A DNA stretch of 23,220 bases, taken from assembly GCA_030620925.1 (NCBI GenBank), contig JAUXIQ010000005.1, positions 1 to 23,220 of the forward strand, given 5' to 3'. Of this stretch, positions 6,874-15,277 are shown one piece after another; within the stretch, counting starts at the first letter, position 1; each line of letters opens with the position of its first letter. The notes beneath the pieces were generated by a model, which was not told the DNA's origin, did no database searches, and worked only from the letters and a program-made list of their open reading frames with translations. The position numbers and the translations under genes were made by a program. The DNA is from JAUXIQ01 sp030620925 [NCBI: Nitrospinota bacterium] (GTDB taxonomy: Bacteria; JAUXIQ01).

Positions 6874-6966
6874 TTTAACTCTTTTCGGAAATAGACCGAC
6901 TGCTTGAGGGGCTTATTCTCTCTACGCGGTTTCCGACTGCTAGGTTCTTTTAATTATTGTGGAAGG

Positions 6967-6980
6967 CCCGGGATACCGGG
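6967..6980 (-). terminator. Possible weak terminator after khpA
   Basis: A CCCGG-TATC-CCGGG hairpin begins 3 nt after the khpA stop on the minus strand. It is followed by CCTTCC rather than a T-run, so termination strength is doubtful. Confidence 0.3.
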
Positions 6981-6982
6981 GG

Positions 6983-7219
6983 TCAGTCTAACACCTCCAG
7001 AACCTGCCTCTTTTCCTTCTGAGCGCGAGTCGCGCTGAGGATGGTGCGCATAGCGTTTATGGTGCGGCCGTTCTTACCGATAACCCTGCCTATGTCATCT
7101 TTGTCTACTTTTAGCTCGATGACTACAGAGTTTTCTCCTTCCACACCGGTCACACTCACCAGCTCGGGTTTATCTACGATGGATTTGGCTATATTCTCGA
7201 TGAGATCCTTGACGTCCAC
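6983..7219 (-). CDS. khpA: KH-domain RNA-binding protein KhpA
   Basis: A 78-residue single KH-domain protein, the usual size for KhpA (YlqC), an RNA chaperone that acts with KhpB/Jag and affects cell size and division in Gram-positives. The family start is clear: DVKDLIENIAKSIVDKPE, followed by the KH core IGRVIGKNGRTINAMRTIL with the GxxG loop GKNG. I chose GTG at 7219 because GGAGGAG lies 7 nt upstream and the resulting protein matches family length. A longer frame from 7315 adds 32 residues with no similarity to the family. It is not next to rpsP/rimM as in many genomes; yidD follows on the same strand. Confidence 0.92.
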   Translation of the reverse strand: MDVKDLIENIAKSIVDKPELVSVTGVEGENSVVIELKVDKDDIGRVIGKNGRTINAMRTILSATRAQKEKRQVLEVLD

Positions 7220-7557
7220 TGCCCTGCTCCTCCATTCATCAGTTTTCGATGGTTCATTCGAGGCCAAAGTGATGTTTTGTGTCCATACCCGTTTAGGTTG
7301 AAAGTTTTTTCTCAAGGGGTTATCATAAACGTCATTCTATAGCCGGTAAAAAGTGTGAACCTATTTAAGTTATTCTAGCATATGCATTTAGTCAATAGTT
7401 GTCAATGTATTATCGTTTTTCTTTTGTTTTCGAGTCTATTTTTATGAGACAATCCCCGGGGCAGGTGGAGACCAGGGAACTTTATTCTTTAATGGCCGGT
7501 TTATTCTTGCTGAAGGAGGATGGCGGGAATATATAATATCAGGGGAAGCGATATAAC
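7220..7557. other. Divergent intergenic region, khpA / M50 protease
   Basis: This gap lies between two divergent genes. It contains the khpA promoter (7377-7405, minus) and AT-rich sequence around 7370-7450. A short 13-codon frame at 7520-7561 overlaps the TTG start of the protease gene, but its ribosome-binding site abuts the ATG. I found no convincing promoter for the protease. Confidence 0.5.
7377..7405 (-). promoter_or_regulatory. Sigma-70-type promoter for khpA
   Basis: On the minus strand a perfect -35 TTGACA (7400-7405) is separated by 17 nt from TATGCT (7377-7382), which matches four of six -10 positions. It lies about 160 nt upstream of the khpA GTG and points at it. Confidence 0.6.
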
Positions 7558-8496
7558 TTGAAACGTCAAGTAGCGGCTCCCATCGTTAACTCTAATGAAA
7601 GACGGTACGACGTGAATGAAAGGCAAGTAAGGGGATACATTTTCCATGGCGGGCGGGAGAAAAGAAGGCTGCCGCTATTAAACCTCGCTCTCTATATCAT
7701 CACCATCTTCACCACCATGCTGGCGGGAGCATTCCTGGAGGGGGTGAACCCTCTTGTTAATCCTTCAGCCCTGGTTAAGGGGCTTCCTTTTTCATTGACG
7801 CTGATGCTCATCCTCTCCGCCCACGAGTTCGGGCACTATCTGGTTTCCAGGAAGGAGGGGGTCGAATCGACCTTGCCTTTTTTTATCCCCGCTCCTCCTC
7901 CAATAGGTTCTTTCGGCGCCATAATCAGGATGCGTTCGGTCATCCCCAGTAAAAAGGTTCTCATGGCCATCGGCGCAGGCGGGCCGCTGGCCGGATTCAT
8001 GGTGGCACTGCCTGCGGTTATTGTGGGGCTCAGTTTATCATCTTACGGTGTCTCCGAGACTCAAGAGGGAGGCATCTCACTGGGGTCTTCCCTTCTATTT
8101 TCACTACTCACCAGGTTGGTTATGGGGGTTTCGGCAGGCGATCATGATATCTATCTACACTCCGTTGCTTTCGCCGGATGGTGGGGATTCTTTATCACCG
8201 CTCTTAACCTCCTTCCCATGGGGCAGACCGATGGCGGCCATGTCGTCTATTCCATAATGGGAAGGCACCACAAGAGAGTTTCGCTGGCGGTTTTCCTTTG
8301 CATGGTACCTATGGGCATATTTTTATGGCCGGGCTGGTTGATGTGGGCGGTGATAATGTTTTTTGTGGGGCTCCGCCACCCCCCTGTGATGGACGAAACC
8401 ACTGAGCTGGACTTCAGACACAGGTTGGTCGGCGTGCTTGTTTTGGTGGTTTTTGCGCTTACTTTTCTGCCCGTCCCGATACAAATTATATTTTAG
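7558..8496 (+). CDS. M50-family (site-2-protease-like) membrane metalloprotease
   Basis: A 312-residue polytopic membrane protein of the S2P/EGY type. The zinc site is HEFGH at residues 89-93, inside the membrane segment LTLMLILSAHEFGHYLVS. The third ligand is Asp225 in NLLPMGQTDGGH (217-228), where the family usually has a Leu before the Asp. The 'PFFIPAPPPIGSFGAIIRMRS' block (about 108-127) and 'GAGGPLAGFMVA' (139-150) are characteristic of the short EGY-like group without a PDZ domain. Several hydrophobic segments follow. Substrates cannot be predicted. The start is a TTG preceded by AGGGG about 12 nt upstream; a GTG at residue 19 is an alternative. It is a single gene between divergent khpA and the pil cluster. 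Confidence 0.9.
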   Translation: MKRQVAAPIVNSNERRYDVNERQVRGYIFHGGREKRRLPLLNLALYIITIFTTMLAGAFLEGVNPLVNPSALVKGLPFSLTLMLILSAHEFGHYLVSRKEGVESTLPFFIPAPPPIGSFGAIIRMRSVIPSKKVLMAIGAGGPLAGFMVALPAVIVGLSLSSYGVSETQEGGISLGSSLLFSLLTRLVMGVSAGDHDIYLHSVAFAGWWGFFITALNLLPMGQTDGGHVVYSIMGRHHKRVSLAVFLCMVPMGIFLWPGWLMWAVIMFFVGLRHPPVMDETTELDFRHRLVGVLVLVVFALTFLPVPIQIIF

Positions 8497-8580
8497 ATAT
8501 CTGCTTCTTCTGCTTCATATCCTATTATAAATAAAGCATATTTTCTTTTTATTGCAGGCGAAAGTGTGACGAATTATGAA

Positions 8581-8610
8581 TTGACAGTAACCATATATAT
8601 ATGTTAAAGT
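8581..8610 (+). promoter_or_regulatory. Candidate promoter of the pilM-N-O cluster
   Basis: A perfect -35 TTGACA at 8581-8586 is followed, with 18-nt spacing, by TAAAGT (8605-8610), a four-of-six -10. A run of alternating TA lies in the spacer. It is about 100 nt upstream of the pilM ATG and on the same strand. No -24/-12 sigma-54 sequence was seen. Confidence 0.5.
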
Positions 8611-8711
8611 TAAATTAAAATGTCTCTCTTCATTTATAGTAATTTGGCTCTGGTGAATCTATTGAGAGCCATGATTTTCTCCCATGGAGTTCAAAAGGGT
8701 TTTTTGCCGAT

Positions 8712-9767
8712 ATGGCTTCCGGTAAAAAGGATTTTATAGGGCTGGATATAGGCTCACACTCTCTAAAGCTGGTCAAGTTCGCGCCCTCACCAAAAGGAAA
8801 AGAGCTGAAACTGACGGGGTTTGCGGTTGAGCGGATTCCCCGGGGTTTGGTATCGGGGGGGAAAATCGTAGACCAAGAAGGTCTCAAGGCTGCTATCAGT
8901 GGCCTTATGCAGAAACATAATGTTAAAGGGGTATACGCTGCAGCGGCTTTGCCGGGAGTTGTAGCAGAGGCATCGTTGACGAGGATACCTAACATGAGCG
9001 AGGCCGAGCTCATGGAGTCAGTGGGCTGGGAGTATCAACAGCACCTTTCTTATGGATCATTTGAAGCCGTTTTCGATTATCAATTGCTGAACGGAGAAGA
9101 GGGAGAGAATGAAGGACGGAGGAACCTCCTCCTCGTCGGGGCGCGGCGTGAAGCAGTCGATGGATACCTGGGTGTTATGGAGGGAGTGGGCCTCACTCTA
9201 TCAGAGCTTGATGTAGGCTACCTGGCTCTGGCCAATACTTTCGATTATAATCACGGTCTTAAGGGAACCAACGGGTTTTTGATACACGTGGGGGCCGAGG
9301 TGACCGAGATCATGGTGCTGGACGACGGCCTGCCGATGTTTGTGAGAGGCATAGAGGCGGGAGGGGAGGGGATTACCCGTACCATCGAAAAAGGGCTGGG
9401 AGTGGACTTTGAGAAAGCGGAATCGTTTAAGTTAGGCAGGTATCTTTCCGAGGATATAATAGAAGAGGTGGATAAGCTTATTAATAGAGGGACGGAAGAG
9501 CTTATTTCAATGATACACAAAGCGCTGGATGATTACATTTCATTGGGAGGTTCGGATATAAGGAAGAAGGTCCTTTTGAGCGGTGGCTGCGCCAGATTAC
9601 CCGCCCTCTACCGGCAGCTCAAGGAGAGGTTATCGCTGGACCTCGATTTTATCGATCCGTTTAAGAAAGTCGATTACAAGAAGTTCAACCCTCGGTATGT
9701 AAACTATTACACTACCCACGCAGCGGTGGCCGTGGGGTTGGCCCTGAAGGGGGTGTTACAACCATGA
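8712..9767 (+). CDS. pilM: Type IV pilus assembly ATPase-like protein PilM
   Basis: A 351-residue actin-like cytoplasmic protein. The N-terminus carries the phosphate-1 loop GLDIGSHSLKLVKF (about residues 10-23), typical of PilM (FtsA/actin fold). Other typical blocks are 'LPGVVAEASLTRIPNMSEAELMESVGWEYQQHLSY' (about 80-115), 'FLIHVGAEVTEIMVLDDGLPMFVRGIEAGGEGITR' and 'KKVLLSGGCARLPALYRQLKERLSLDLDFIDPF' near the C-terminus. PilM binds the cytoplasmic N-terminal peptide of PilN and joins the PilN/PilO inner-membrane platform. It starts the cluster and overlaps pilN by 4 nt. The ribosome-binding site (AAAGGG) is far from the ATG, so the start is likely but not certain. Confidence 0.94.
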   Translation: MASGKKDFIGLDIGSHSLKLVKFAPSPKGKELKLTGFAVERIPRGLVSGGKIVDQEGLKAAISGLMQKHNVKGVYAAAALPGVVAEASLTRIPNMSEAELMESVGWEYQQHLSYGSFEAVFDYQLLNGEEGENEGRRNLLLVGARREAVDGYLGVMEGVGLTLSELDVGYLALANTFDYNHGLKGTNGFLIHVGAEVTEIMVLDDGLPMFVRGIEAGGEGITRTIEKGLGVDFEKAESFKLGRYLSEDIIEEVDKLINRGTEELISMIHKALDDYISLGGSDIRKKVLLSGGCARLPALYRQLKERLSLDLDFIDPFKKVDYKKFNPRYVNYYTTHAAVAVGLALKGVLQP

Positions 9768-10348
9768 TTAGGATTTCTCTGCTGTCTACAAGTGAAGTGC
9801 GCAATAAGCTGGAGCTTTTCGAACAGTTGCGCATAGGTTTAATCGCTCTCATATTGATCATCGCGGTAATAATCTTTATGAGTTTTAGTATTAAGGGAAA
9901 GATTGAAGCAAAGGATAAGGAGCTCAAAACCCTGGAAACCGAACTCCAGAGACTTAAAAAGGCGGGTGTGGAGAAATTAGACAAGGAGCACAAGCGGAAA
10001 AAGAAAGAGTTGGAGACGAAGATCGACGTGATCTGGGACCTTAAATCAAGACAAGCCGGCCCCGTCCATCTATTAGACGGTATGAGCAGGAGCCTGCCCG
10101 AGCGGGTATGGCTGAACAGTATGGAAGAGAGCGTTAAAGGAGTTCGTATAAAAGGGTATGCTTATACTAACGTGGATGTGGCGCAGTTTATGACTAACCT
10201 TGAGCGAATGGATTATTTCAGCGATGTGGAGTTGATACAATCCGGTCAATCCAAAGTCGGGGAGCACAAGATCATGGTCTTCAGCCTTAATATGAAATAT
10301 CACGCGCCCAAGGGATGGGCGACGAAGGAAGAGCAGAAATTGAAGTAG
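9764..10348 (+). CDS. pilN: Type IV pilus inner-membrane protein PilN
   Basis: A 194-residue protein with the PilN layout. A short cytoplasmic N-terminus (MIRISLLSTSEVRNK, the PilM-binding region, usually 'IRINLL') precedes one transmembrane segment (about residues 24-43). A coiled-coil-like charged region follows (about 45-90), then a ferredoxin-like periplasmic domain ('LLDGMSRSLPERVWLNSMEESVKGVRIKGYAYTNVDVAQFMTNLE'). It pairs with PilO. The ATG overlaps the pilM TGA (ATGA), giving translational coupling. Confidence 0.92.
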   Translation: MIRISLLSTSEVRNKLELFEQLRIGLIALILIIAVIIFMSFSIKGKIEAKDKELKTLETELQRLKKAGVEKLDKEHKRKKKELETKIDVIWDLKSRQAGPVHLLDGMSRSLPERVWLNSMEESVKGVRIKGYAYTNVDVAQFMTNLERMDYFSDVELIQSGQSKVGEHKIMVFSLNMKYHAPKGWATKEEQKLK

Positions 10349-10413
10349 GGTTCCAAGGGGTAGTATATTGGAGAAAAGAGCCGTTCTTAAAAAAAATTTT
10401 GTAGGGTGTGAAG

Positions 10414-11034
10414 ATGAATTCACTAATTGAAAAACTTGCGGGCATTCAATCCAAACAGAGGTGGGCTCTGATACTGGGGATAATAGCGGGTATCTTCATT
10501 GCCTTTTATCTGGCGAGCTATTCAAAATCCAGAGAGGAAATGGCGGATATTGTTGCCAAAGAGGGCCAGACAAGGGGTGTTGTGCAGCGACTTCAGATGA
10601 TAGAGAAGAGGCTTCCAAAAGTTGAAGAAGAACTGGAGAAATTAAAGACGCGCCTTAAAGTATCCAAGAGCCTGCTGCCTGAAAAGAAAGAGATTCCTGC
10701 GCTGCTTACCCGGATATCACAACTGGGCAGCCAGGCTGGACTGGAGTTCACCAACTTTCAGCCTGGTCCGGAGAAGCGGCAGAATTTTTTCGCCGAAGTG
10801 CCGCTATCCATTACTGTTATGGGGGGCTATCACGAGCTCGCCAAGTTCCTGGACCATATTCGCACTCTTAGAAGAATAGTGCACGTGCGCGAATTACGGC
10901 TGGGTGGGATGCAAGAAGAAGACGGGGTGGTAATTCTGAGGGCCCAGAGCACCCTGGTCACCTATAGATTCCTCTCGCCCAAAGAGGAGCAAGAGGCGGC
11001 TCTTGCGGCCAAAAGGGCGCGTAGGAGAAGGTAA
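10414..11034 (+). CDS. pilO: Type IV pilus inner-membrane protein PilO
   Basis: A 206-residue protein with one N-terminal membrane segment (RWALILGIIAGIFIAFYLAS, about residues 17-36). A coiled coil follows (about 40-90), then a C-terminal ferredoxin-like domain with 'IPALLTRISQLGSQAGLEFTNFQPG' and 'VPLSITVMGGYHELAKFLDHIRTLRRIVHVRELRL', both classic for PilO. The C-terminal tail is very basic (AAKRARRRR). GTG at 10408 is possible, but AGGG at 10403-10406 sits 7 nt before the ATG at 10414, which I prefer. No pilP or pilQ follows. Confidence 0.93.
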   Translation: MNSLIEKLAGIQSKQRWALILGIIAGIFIAFYLASYSKSREEMADIVAKEGQTRGVVQRLQMIEKRLPKVEEELEKLKTRLKVSKSLLPEKKEIPALLTRISQLGSQAGLEFTNFQPGPEKRQNFFAEVPLSITVMGGYHELAKFLDHIRTLRRIVHVRELRLGGMQEEDGVVILRAQSTLVTYRFLSPKEEQEAALAAKRARRRR

Positions 11035-11077
11035 ACCGTTTCAGCGCAGCCCTCATCGGAGAATGGGAAAGACCGCT

Positions 11078-12154
11078 ATGGAAAAACTCTCTGTTCCCCT
11101 CGGGGAGCGGAGTTACGGGATATATGTAGAGAAGGGTTTGCTGGACAGCATTCCCGCCCTGCTGGAAGAAATGTGGCGGGATGCTATGATAGTGTTGGTA
11201 ACCGACAGCCGGGTCAACACCATCTACGGGGAAAAGCTGGCCCGAAGGTTCCTCGAAGAGGGTCGAGAGGTCCAGGTTATAGAGGTGCCGGAGGGTGAGC
11301 GCTCTAAAACCCTGACCTGGGCGAAGACCATCTACGATCGTCTCATTTCTCTGCACGCTGACCGCACAACGCTCATGCTGGCTCTGGGAGGGGGCGTGGT
11401 GGGCGACCTCACAGGGTTCGCGGCGGCAACCTTTATGAGGGGCATACCTTACATCCAGATACCAACTACGCTACTGGCTCAGGTGGACAGCAGTGTAGGA
11501 GGGAAAACCGCCGTCAACCACCCCAGGGGCAAAAACATCATAGGTGCTTTCTACCAGCCTAAGGCCGTATTTATCGATACCAGCGTGCTCAGCTCTCTGC
11601 CGGAAAGAGAGTTTCTCTCCGGGATGGCTGAGGTGGTAAAATACGGAGTCATCAGAGACAGCGACTTTTTCTACTACGTCAGGGATAACCTCCATGCTAT
11701 TCTGAATAAGGAAGGGGGACCTCTGACTCAGGTAGTCATGAAGTCTTGCTCCATAAAAGCGGAGGTGGTGGCCGAAGACGAGAAGGAGACCGGTTTGAGA
11801 ACGATCCTCAACTTCGGCCACAGCGTGGGCCACGCAGTCGAATCGCTGAAGGGATATGAGGGGCTCAAGCACGGGGAATGCGTATCCATAGGCATGGCCT
11901 GTGCAGCGAGGGTATCTGTGGAGCTCGGCTTATGCCCCCGGGGAGACGCCGAAGAGCTGATCTCGCTGTTGGAATCCATGGGTCTGCCTACCAAACTTCC
12001 TGAGCTCGACCCGGAAGATGTTATTGCCGCCTTTGCACTTGACAAAAAGGTGATGTATGGGAAGATGCGGCTGGTCCTCATAGAGGGGTTGGGCAAGGTT
12101 GTGATTAAAGAGGGTGTCGGAGAGGACCTGCTGCGCAGGTGCCTCTCGGCTTGA
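11078..12154 (+). CDS. aroB: 3-dehydroquinate synthase AroB
   Basis: A 358-residue enzyme that converts DAHP to 3-dehydroquinate, the second step of the shikimate pathway. The NAD-binding loop is GGGVVGD (residues 104-110), followed by 'TFMRGIPYIQIPTTLLAQVDSSVGGKTAVNHPRGKNIIGAFYQP'. The zinc ligands are Glu185 (MAEVVKYG), His248 (NFGHSVGHA) and His265 (KHGE). Length matches the family. The frame is open from 11003, overlapping pilO, and another ATG is at 11063. The ATG at 11078 fits the family N-terminus (MEKLSVPLGERSYGIYV). In many Proteobacteria aroB follows pilMNOPQ-aroK; here aroK, pilP and pilQ are missing from the run. Confidence 0.96.
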   Translation: MEKLSVPLGERSYGIYVEKGLLDSIPALLEEMWRDAMIVLVTDSRVNTIYGEKLARRFLEEGREVQVIEVPEGERSKTLTWAKTIYDRLISLHADRTTLMLALGGGVVGDLTGFAAATFMRGIPYIQIPTTLLAQVDSSVGGKTAVNHPRGKNIIGAFYQPKAVFIDTSVLSSLPEREFLSGMAEVVKYGVIRDSDFFYYVRDNLHAILNKEGGPLTQVVMKSCSIKAEVVAEDEKETGLRTILNFGHSVGHAVESLKGYEGLKHGECVSIGMACAARVSVELGLCPRGDAEELISLLESMGLPTKLPELDPEDVIAAFALDKKVMYGKMRLVLIEGLGKVVIKEGVGEDLLRRCLSA

Positions 12155-12201
12155 AATTCTGGTTTCATTAAACTGCCGGTGTGGGGCGCGAAGATTCAGT
12201 A

Positions 12202-13206
12202 ATGGAAGTTAAAGCAGCAAACTACAGGAGCGAATACCTCGAAGGCAAGCTGAACGAAAATCCCGAATCTTATCTTTTCCTTCCTCTGGCTTATACATAC
12301 CTCACCAGCGATAGATTGGAGGAGGCTGAAGAGGTTTGCAAAGCGGGCCTTGAGAAACATCCCTATTTTACCAGCGCCAGAGTACTTCTGGGGTATGTCT
12401 ATCATCTGCTGGATAACGACCAGAAGGCGAGGGAAGAGCTTTCCATAGTCCTCAAAGAAGACCCCGGCAACCTTCTGGCCCGGCGTCTTATGGGAAAGAT
12501 ATATGTGCGGGCCGGGGATAAGGAGCAGGGCATTGAGGAATACCGCAAGGCGCTCTCCGTCTGTCCCGGTGATGAAGAAGCGACTCAGGCGCTTGAGAAG
12601 TTGGGAGCACTGACCAGGGATACACCTTCTGTTGCAGAAGGGAGGGAATCGGAAGCTGAACCATCCGATGCCCCTTCAGTTGTGCTTGAGGAGGAATCGG
12701 AAGCCGCACCGCCGGATACTCCTTCAGCCGCACCAGAGGCGGGAAGTGAGGACGAGCATTTCTATGCAAGGGCCCTGGCGGATATTTTTGTCGGTCTGGG
12801 TGCTGTAGAGGAGGCTATAGACGTTTTCTCCAAGCTTCCGGAGAAGGAAATCGGCAAGTGGCAACTGCAGGAAAAGCTGAAGGAGCTGGAGGCGCTTCTC
12901 GAGCGGGAGCGTTCTCTGGAGTCGGAGGGGGCCTCAGTTCACCCCGGAGAATCGTCTGCCTTCAGAGAGCATGTTGAACGCCTGAAGGCCGAACTGGAAG
13001 AAATACAATCGGGCCGGAGTTCTTCCATAGGCGACTCCCGCCATGGCCTGGACGCGCTGAGGGGATGGCTGGAGGCGATGGGAAAGAAGACGCCCGGTGA
13101 TGAGGGAGAGAAGGAGTATGCCCAGGATACTGATCCTCAACGGTCCCAACATGAATCTTCTGGGAACGAGGGAACCGGAGATATACGGTTCACAGACGCT
13201 GGATGA
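12202..13206 (+). CDS. TPR-repeat protein with acidic repeat linker
   Basis: A 334-residue protein. Residues about 10-135 contain three to four tetratricopeptide repeats ('[33 protein letters not shown]', '[32 protein letters not shown]', '[32 protein letters not shown]'). A 16-residue acidic, proline- and serine-containing unit then repeats nearly three times (about 140-183). Another TPR-like helix pair follows ([26 protein letters not shown]), then a coiled-coil region and a short '[14 protein letters not shown]' element. TPRs are protein-protein scaffolds; partners may be pilus proteins, but this is inference. GTG at 12181 is an alternative start. The last 29 codons lie inside aroQ, an unusually long overlap of 89 nt. 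Confidence 0.85.
   Translation: MEVKAANYRSEYLEGKLNENPESYLFLPLAYTYLTSDRLEEAEEVCKAGLEKHPYFTSARVLLGYVYHLLDNDQKAREELSIVLKEDPGNLLARRLMGKIYVRAGDKEQGIEEYRKALSVCPGDEEATQALEKLGALTRDTPSVAEGRESEAEPSDAPSVVLEEESEAAPPDTPSAAPEAGSEDEHFYARALADIFVGLGAVEEAIDVFSKLPEKEIGKWQLQEKLKELEALLERERSLESEGASVHPGESSAFREHVERLKAELEEIQSGRSSSIGDSRHGLDALRGWLEAMGKKTPGDEGEKEYAQDTDPQRSQHESSGNEGTGDIRFTDAG
12619..12750 (+). repeat. 48-bp tandem repeat inside the TPR gene
   Basis: Three successive units start at 12619, 12667 and 12715. Each codes for a segment beginning D(T/A)PS(V/A) and containing acidic residues and ESEA or GSED. The period is exactly 16 codons; the third unit is incomplete. The repeat makes a flexible acidic linker between the TPR block and the C-terminal part and may vary in copy number between strains. 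Confidence 0.75.
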
Positions 13207-13570
13207 GGTAAACGCGAGGATAACGGAGCTGGCCGGAGAGCTGGGCCTGGAGGTTGAGTTCTTCCAGTCAAACCATGAAGGGGCACTGATAGATCGAATC
13301 CATGATGCCCGGGGCGATTTCGACGCCATAGTTATCAACCCCGCGGGCCTGACCACCACCAGCGTGGCCCTCAGGGACGCCATCGCCTCTGTTAAGTTGC
13401 CCGCCGTTGAGGTGCACCTTTCCAACATCCACGCCAGAGAAGAGTTCAGAAGGGAGTCCGTGCTGGCGCCCGTGGCCCTGGGGCAGATAACCGGCTTCGG
13501 AGCGGAAAGCTATCTGCTGGCCCTCAGGGCCGCCGCCGCCTACATCGAGGGGAAGGGGAAGGATGGGTGA
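13118..13570 (+). CDS. aroQ: Type II 3-dehydroquinate dehydratase AroQ
   Basis: A 150-residue enzyme that dehydrates 3-dehydroquinate to 3-dehydroshikimate. The family signatures are [21 protein letters not shown] (residues 4-24, with Arg18 and catalytic Tyr23), '[19 protein letters not shown]', '[19 protein letters not shown]' and '[32 protein letters not shown]' (catalytic His100, Arg107). At residue 80 the usual substrate-contacting His ('THTS') is Thr ('TTTS'). ATG at 13118 has GAGGGAG about 9 nt upstream; GTG 13097 and ATG 13100 are alternatives. It overlaps the TPR gene by 89 nt and the next gene by 8 nt. Confidence 0.95.
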   Translation: MPRILILNGPNMNLLGTREPEIYGSQTLDEVNARITELAGELGLEVEFFQSNHEGALIDRIHDARGDFDAIVINPAGLTTTSVALRDAIASVKLPAVEVHLSNIHAREEFRRESVLAPVALGQITGFGAESYLLALRAAAAYIEGKGKDG

Positions 13571-14672
13571 GGATGGCGGTCGGAAAAGGGGCGGAGGCAG
13601 CGACGCCAAAGGTAGACTCGCCGGCCTGCGCCGACTCATGAAAGGGGCCGGGCTGGACGGGCTGATGGTTACCTGTATGGAGAACGTCCGCTACCTGACA
13701 GGTTTCACAGGCTCCGCGGGCAGCGTGGTGGTGGCCCCCCGCAGAGCCTATTTTCTAACCGACGGACGCTACACCACCCAGGCCCGGGAACAGGTTAACG
13801 GATACACCGTCAGACAATACAAGGCCCCCTTGAAAGATGTTGCAGAGCTGGTGAGCTCACTGTCCATAACCAGGCTGGGCATCGAAGCCGAGCACATCTC
13901 CCAAGCCTCATACAGGGCTTTCAGGGGCGCGGTGAAAGTTCACACCGTGCGCTCCACCGGAGGATTGGTGGAGGAACTGCGTATGGTCAAAGATGGCGGT
14001 GAGATAGATGCCCTGCGGGGCGCTGCTGGTCTGGTGGAGAAGTCGCTTGAAGATGTGATGGGCTCTATAAGACCCGGGACGACTGAGTGGGAAGTAGCTG
14101 TGGAGCTGGAACATCGATTCAAGCTCTCTGGTTCTGAGAAGAACTCCTTCGATTTCATCGTGGCCAGCGGAAAGAGGGGGGCGCTCCCCCACGGGATAGC
14201 CACGGACAAGAAGGTCAGGAAGGGTGAGATGGTTACCATCGATTGCGGGGGGCGATGGAAGGGATATTACAGCGACTGTACGCGAACCTGCGTGGTGGGG
14301 AAGCCCACCGGGAGACAGCGTGAGATATATCAGATAGTACTTGAAGCACAACAGAAAGCCATCGAGGCCGTCCGCCCGGGCGTGAAGGTAGAGGATGTGG
14401 ACGCCGCTGCCAGAGAGCATATTTCGGCACAGGCTTACGGGAAATACTACACTCACAGCACGGGGCACGGGGTGGGTTTATCCGTCCACGAGGAGCCTCG
14501 TGTGGCTCAGGGTAACACGCACCGGCTCATGCAAGGCATGGTTATAACCGTGGAGCCGGGGATATATATTCCCGACTGGGGCGGCGTGCGCATAGAGGAT
14601 ATGGTCCTGGTCGCCAGGCAAGGGGCGGAGGTTTTGACCGAGGGTGTAACCAAGGATTTTTTGATAGTTTAG
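13563..14672 (+). CDS. Xaa-Pro aminopeptidase (M24 family)
   Basis: A 369-residue cytoplasmic metallopeptidase of the aminopeptidase-P/prolidase type, which removes residues preceding proline. An N-terminal creatinase-like domain ('[29 protein letters not shown]', '[13 protein letters not shown]') precedes the pita-bread catalytic domain. The five metal ligands are Asp227 (TIDCGG), Asp238 (YYSDCTRT), His302 ([12 protein letters not shown]), Glu331 (VEPGIY) and Glu345 (GVRIEDM). His210 in 'LPHGIATD' is the usual substrate-site His. It overlaps the aroQ stop by 8 nt, so translation is likely coupled. Efp follows 43 nt later; the aminopeptidase-efp pair is common in bacteria. The N-terminal 14 residues are glycine- and charge-rich and may not be conserved. 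Confidence 0.95.
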   Translation: MGEDGGRKRGGGSDAKGRLAGLRRLMKGAGLDGLMVTCMENVRYLTGFTGSAGSVVVAPRRAYFLTDGRYTTQAREQVNGYTVRQYKAPLKDVAELVSSLSITRLGIEAEHISQASYRAFRGAVKVHTVRSTGGLVEELRMVKDGGEIDALRGAAGLVEKSLEDVMGSIRPGTTEWEVAVELEHRFKLSGSEKNSFDFIVASGKRGALPHGIATDKKVRKGEMVTIDCGGRWKGYYSDCTRTCVVGKPTGRQREIYQIVLEAQQKAIEAVRPGVKVEDVDAAAREHISAQAYGKYYTHSTGHGVGLSVHEEPRVAQGNTHRLMQGMVITVEPGIYIPDWGGVRIEDMVLVARQGAEVLTEGVTKDFLIV

Positions 14673-14715
14673 GGGCGGAAGTGAATAGCCGCCGGCGGGA
14701 GAATGATGAGGAACC

Positions 14716-15276
14716 ATGCTTTCAACCAGCGATTTCCGCAACGGACTTAAAATAGAGATAGACGGCCAACCCTTCACCATGGTGGAGTTTCTCCATGTCA
14801 AACCGGGTAAAGGAGGGGCTTTCGTAAGGACCAAGCTTAAAAGCCTGAAAACGGGCCGTGTGCTGGAGCGCACCTTCCGCTCCGGCGAGAAGGTGGACGA
14901 ACCTCGCCTGGAAGAGAAGAAGATGCAGTATCTCTATAACAGTGAGGGGCAGTATTGTTTCATGGACAACGAAACCTTCGAGCAGGTCTTCCTCATGGAA
15001 GACCTGCTGGGGGAAAACAGGCTGTACTTACAGGAGAACGTCGATGTGACGGTGCTCTACCACGAGGGTGAGCCCATAGATGTATCCCTCCCCATTTTCG
15101 TCGAGCTCCGTGTGGTGAAAACGGAACCGGGCGTCAAGGGGGATACCGCAGTGGGGGGCTCGAAGCCGGCCACCCTGGAGACGGGGGTGTCCATAAACCT
15201 GCCTCTGTTTATCAACGAAGGTGATATAATAAAAGTCGATACCAGGGTCGGCGAATACGTGGAAAGGGCAAAATAG
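14716..15276 (+). CDS. efp: Elongation factor P
   Basis: A 186-residue translation factor that relieves ribosome stalling at polyproline stretches. Domain I begins MLSTSDFRNGLKIEIDGQPFTMVEFLHVKPGKGGAFVRTKLKSLKTG, with Lys32 at the tip of the PGKGGAF loop, the usual modification site in proteins modified by EpmA-type enzymes. Domains II and III follow, with the C-terminal signature 'PATLETGVSINLPLFINEGDIIKVDTRVGEYVERAK'. A GAGGA ribosome-binding site lies upstream. No epmA or epmB gene is in the window, so the modification state is unknown. Confidence 0.97.
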   Translation: MLSTSDFRNGLKIEIDGQPFTMVEFLHVKPGKGGAFVRTKLKSLKTGRVLERTFRSGEKVDEPRLEEKKMQYLYNSEGQYCFMDNETFEQVFLMEDLLGENRLYLQENVDVTVLYHEGEPIDVSLPIFVELRVVKTEPGVKGDTAVGGSKPATLETGVSINLPLFINEGDIIKVDTRVGEYVERAK

Positions 15277-15277
15277 A

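Noticed and set aside
7220-7315. 32-residue N-terminal extension of KhpA
   Set aside because: The extension has no family similarity, while GTG at 7219 has a strong GGAGGAG ribosome-binding site and gives the normal length.
7520-7561. 13-codon leader peptide overlapping the M50 protease start
   Set aside because: The AGGAGG directly abuts the ATG, leaving no spacing for initiation, and the peptide has no attenuator-like codons.
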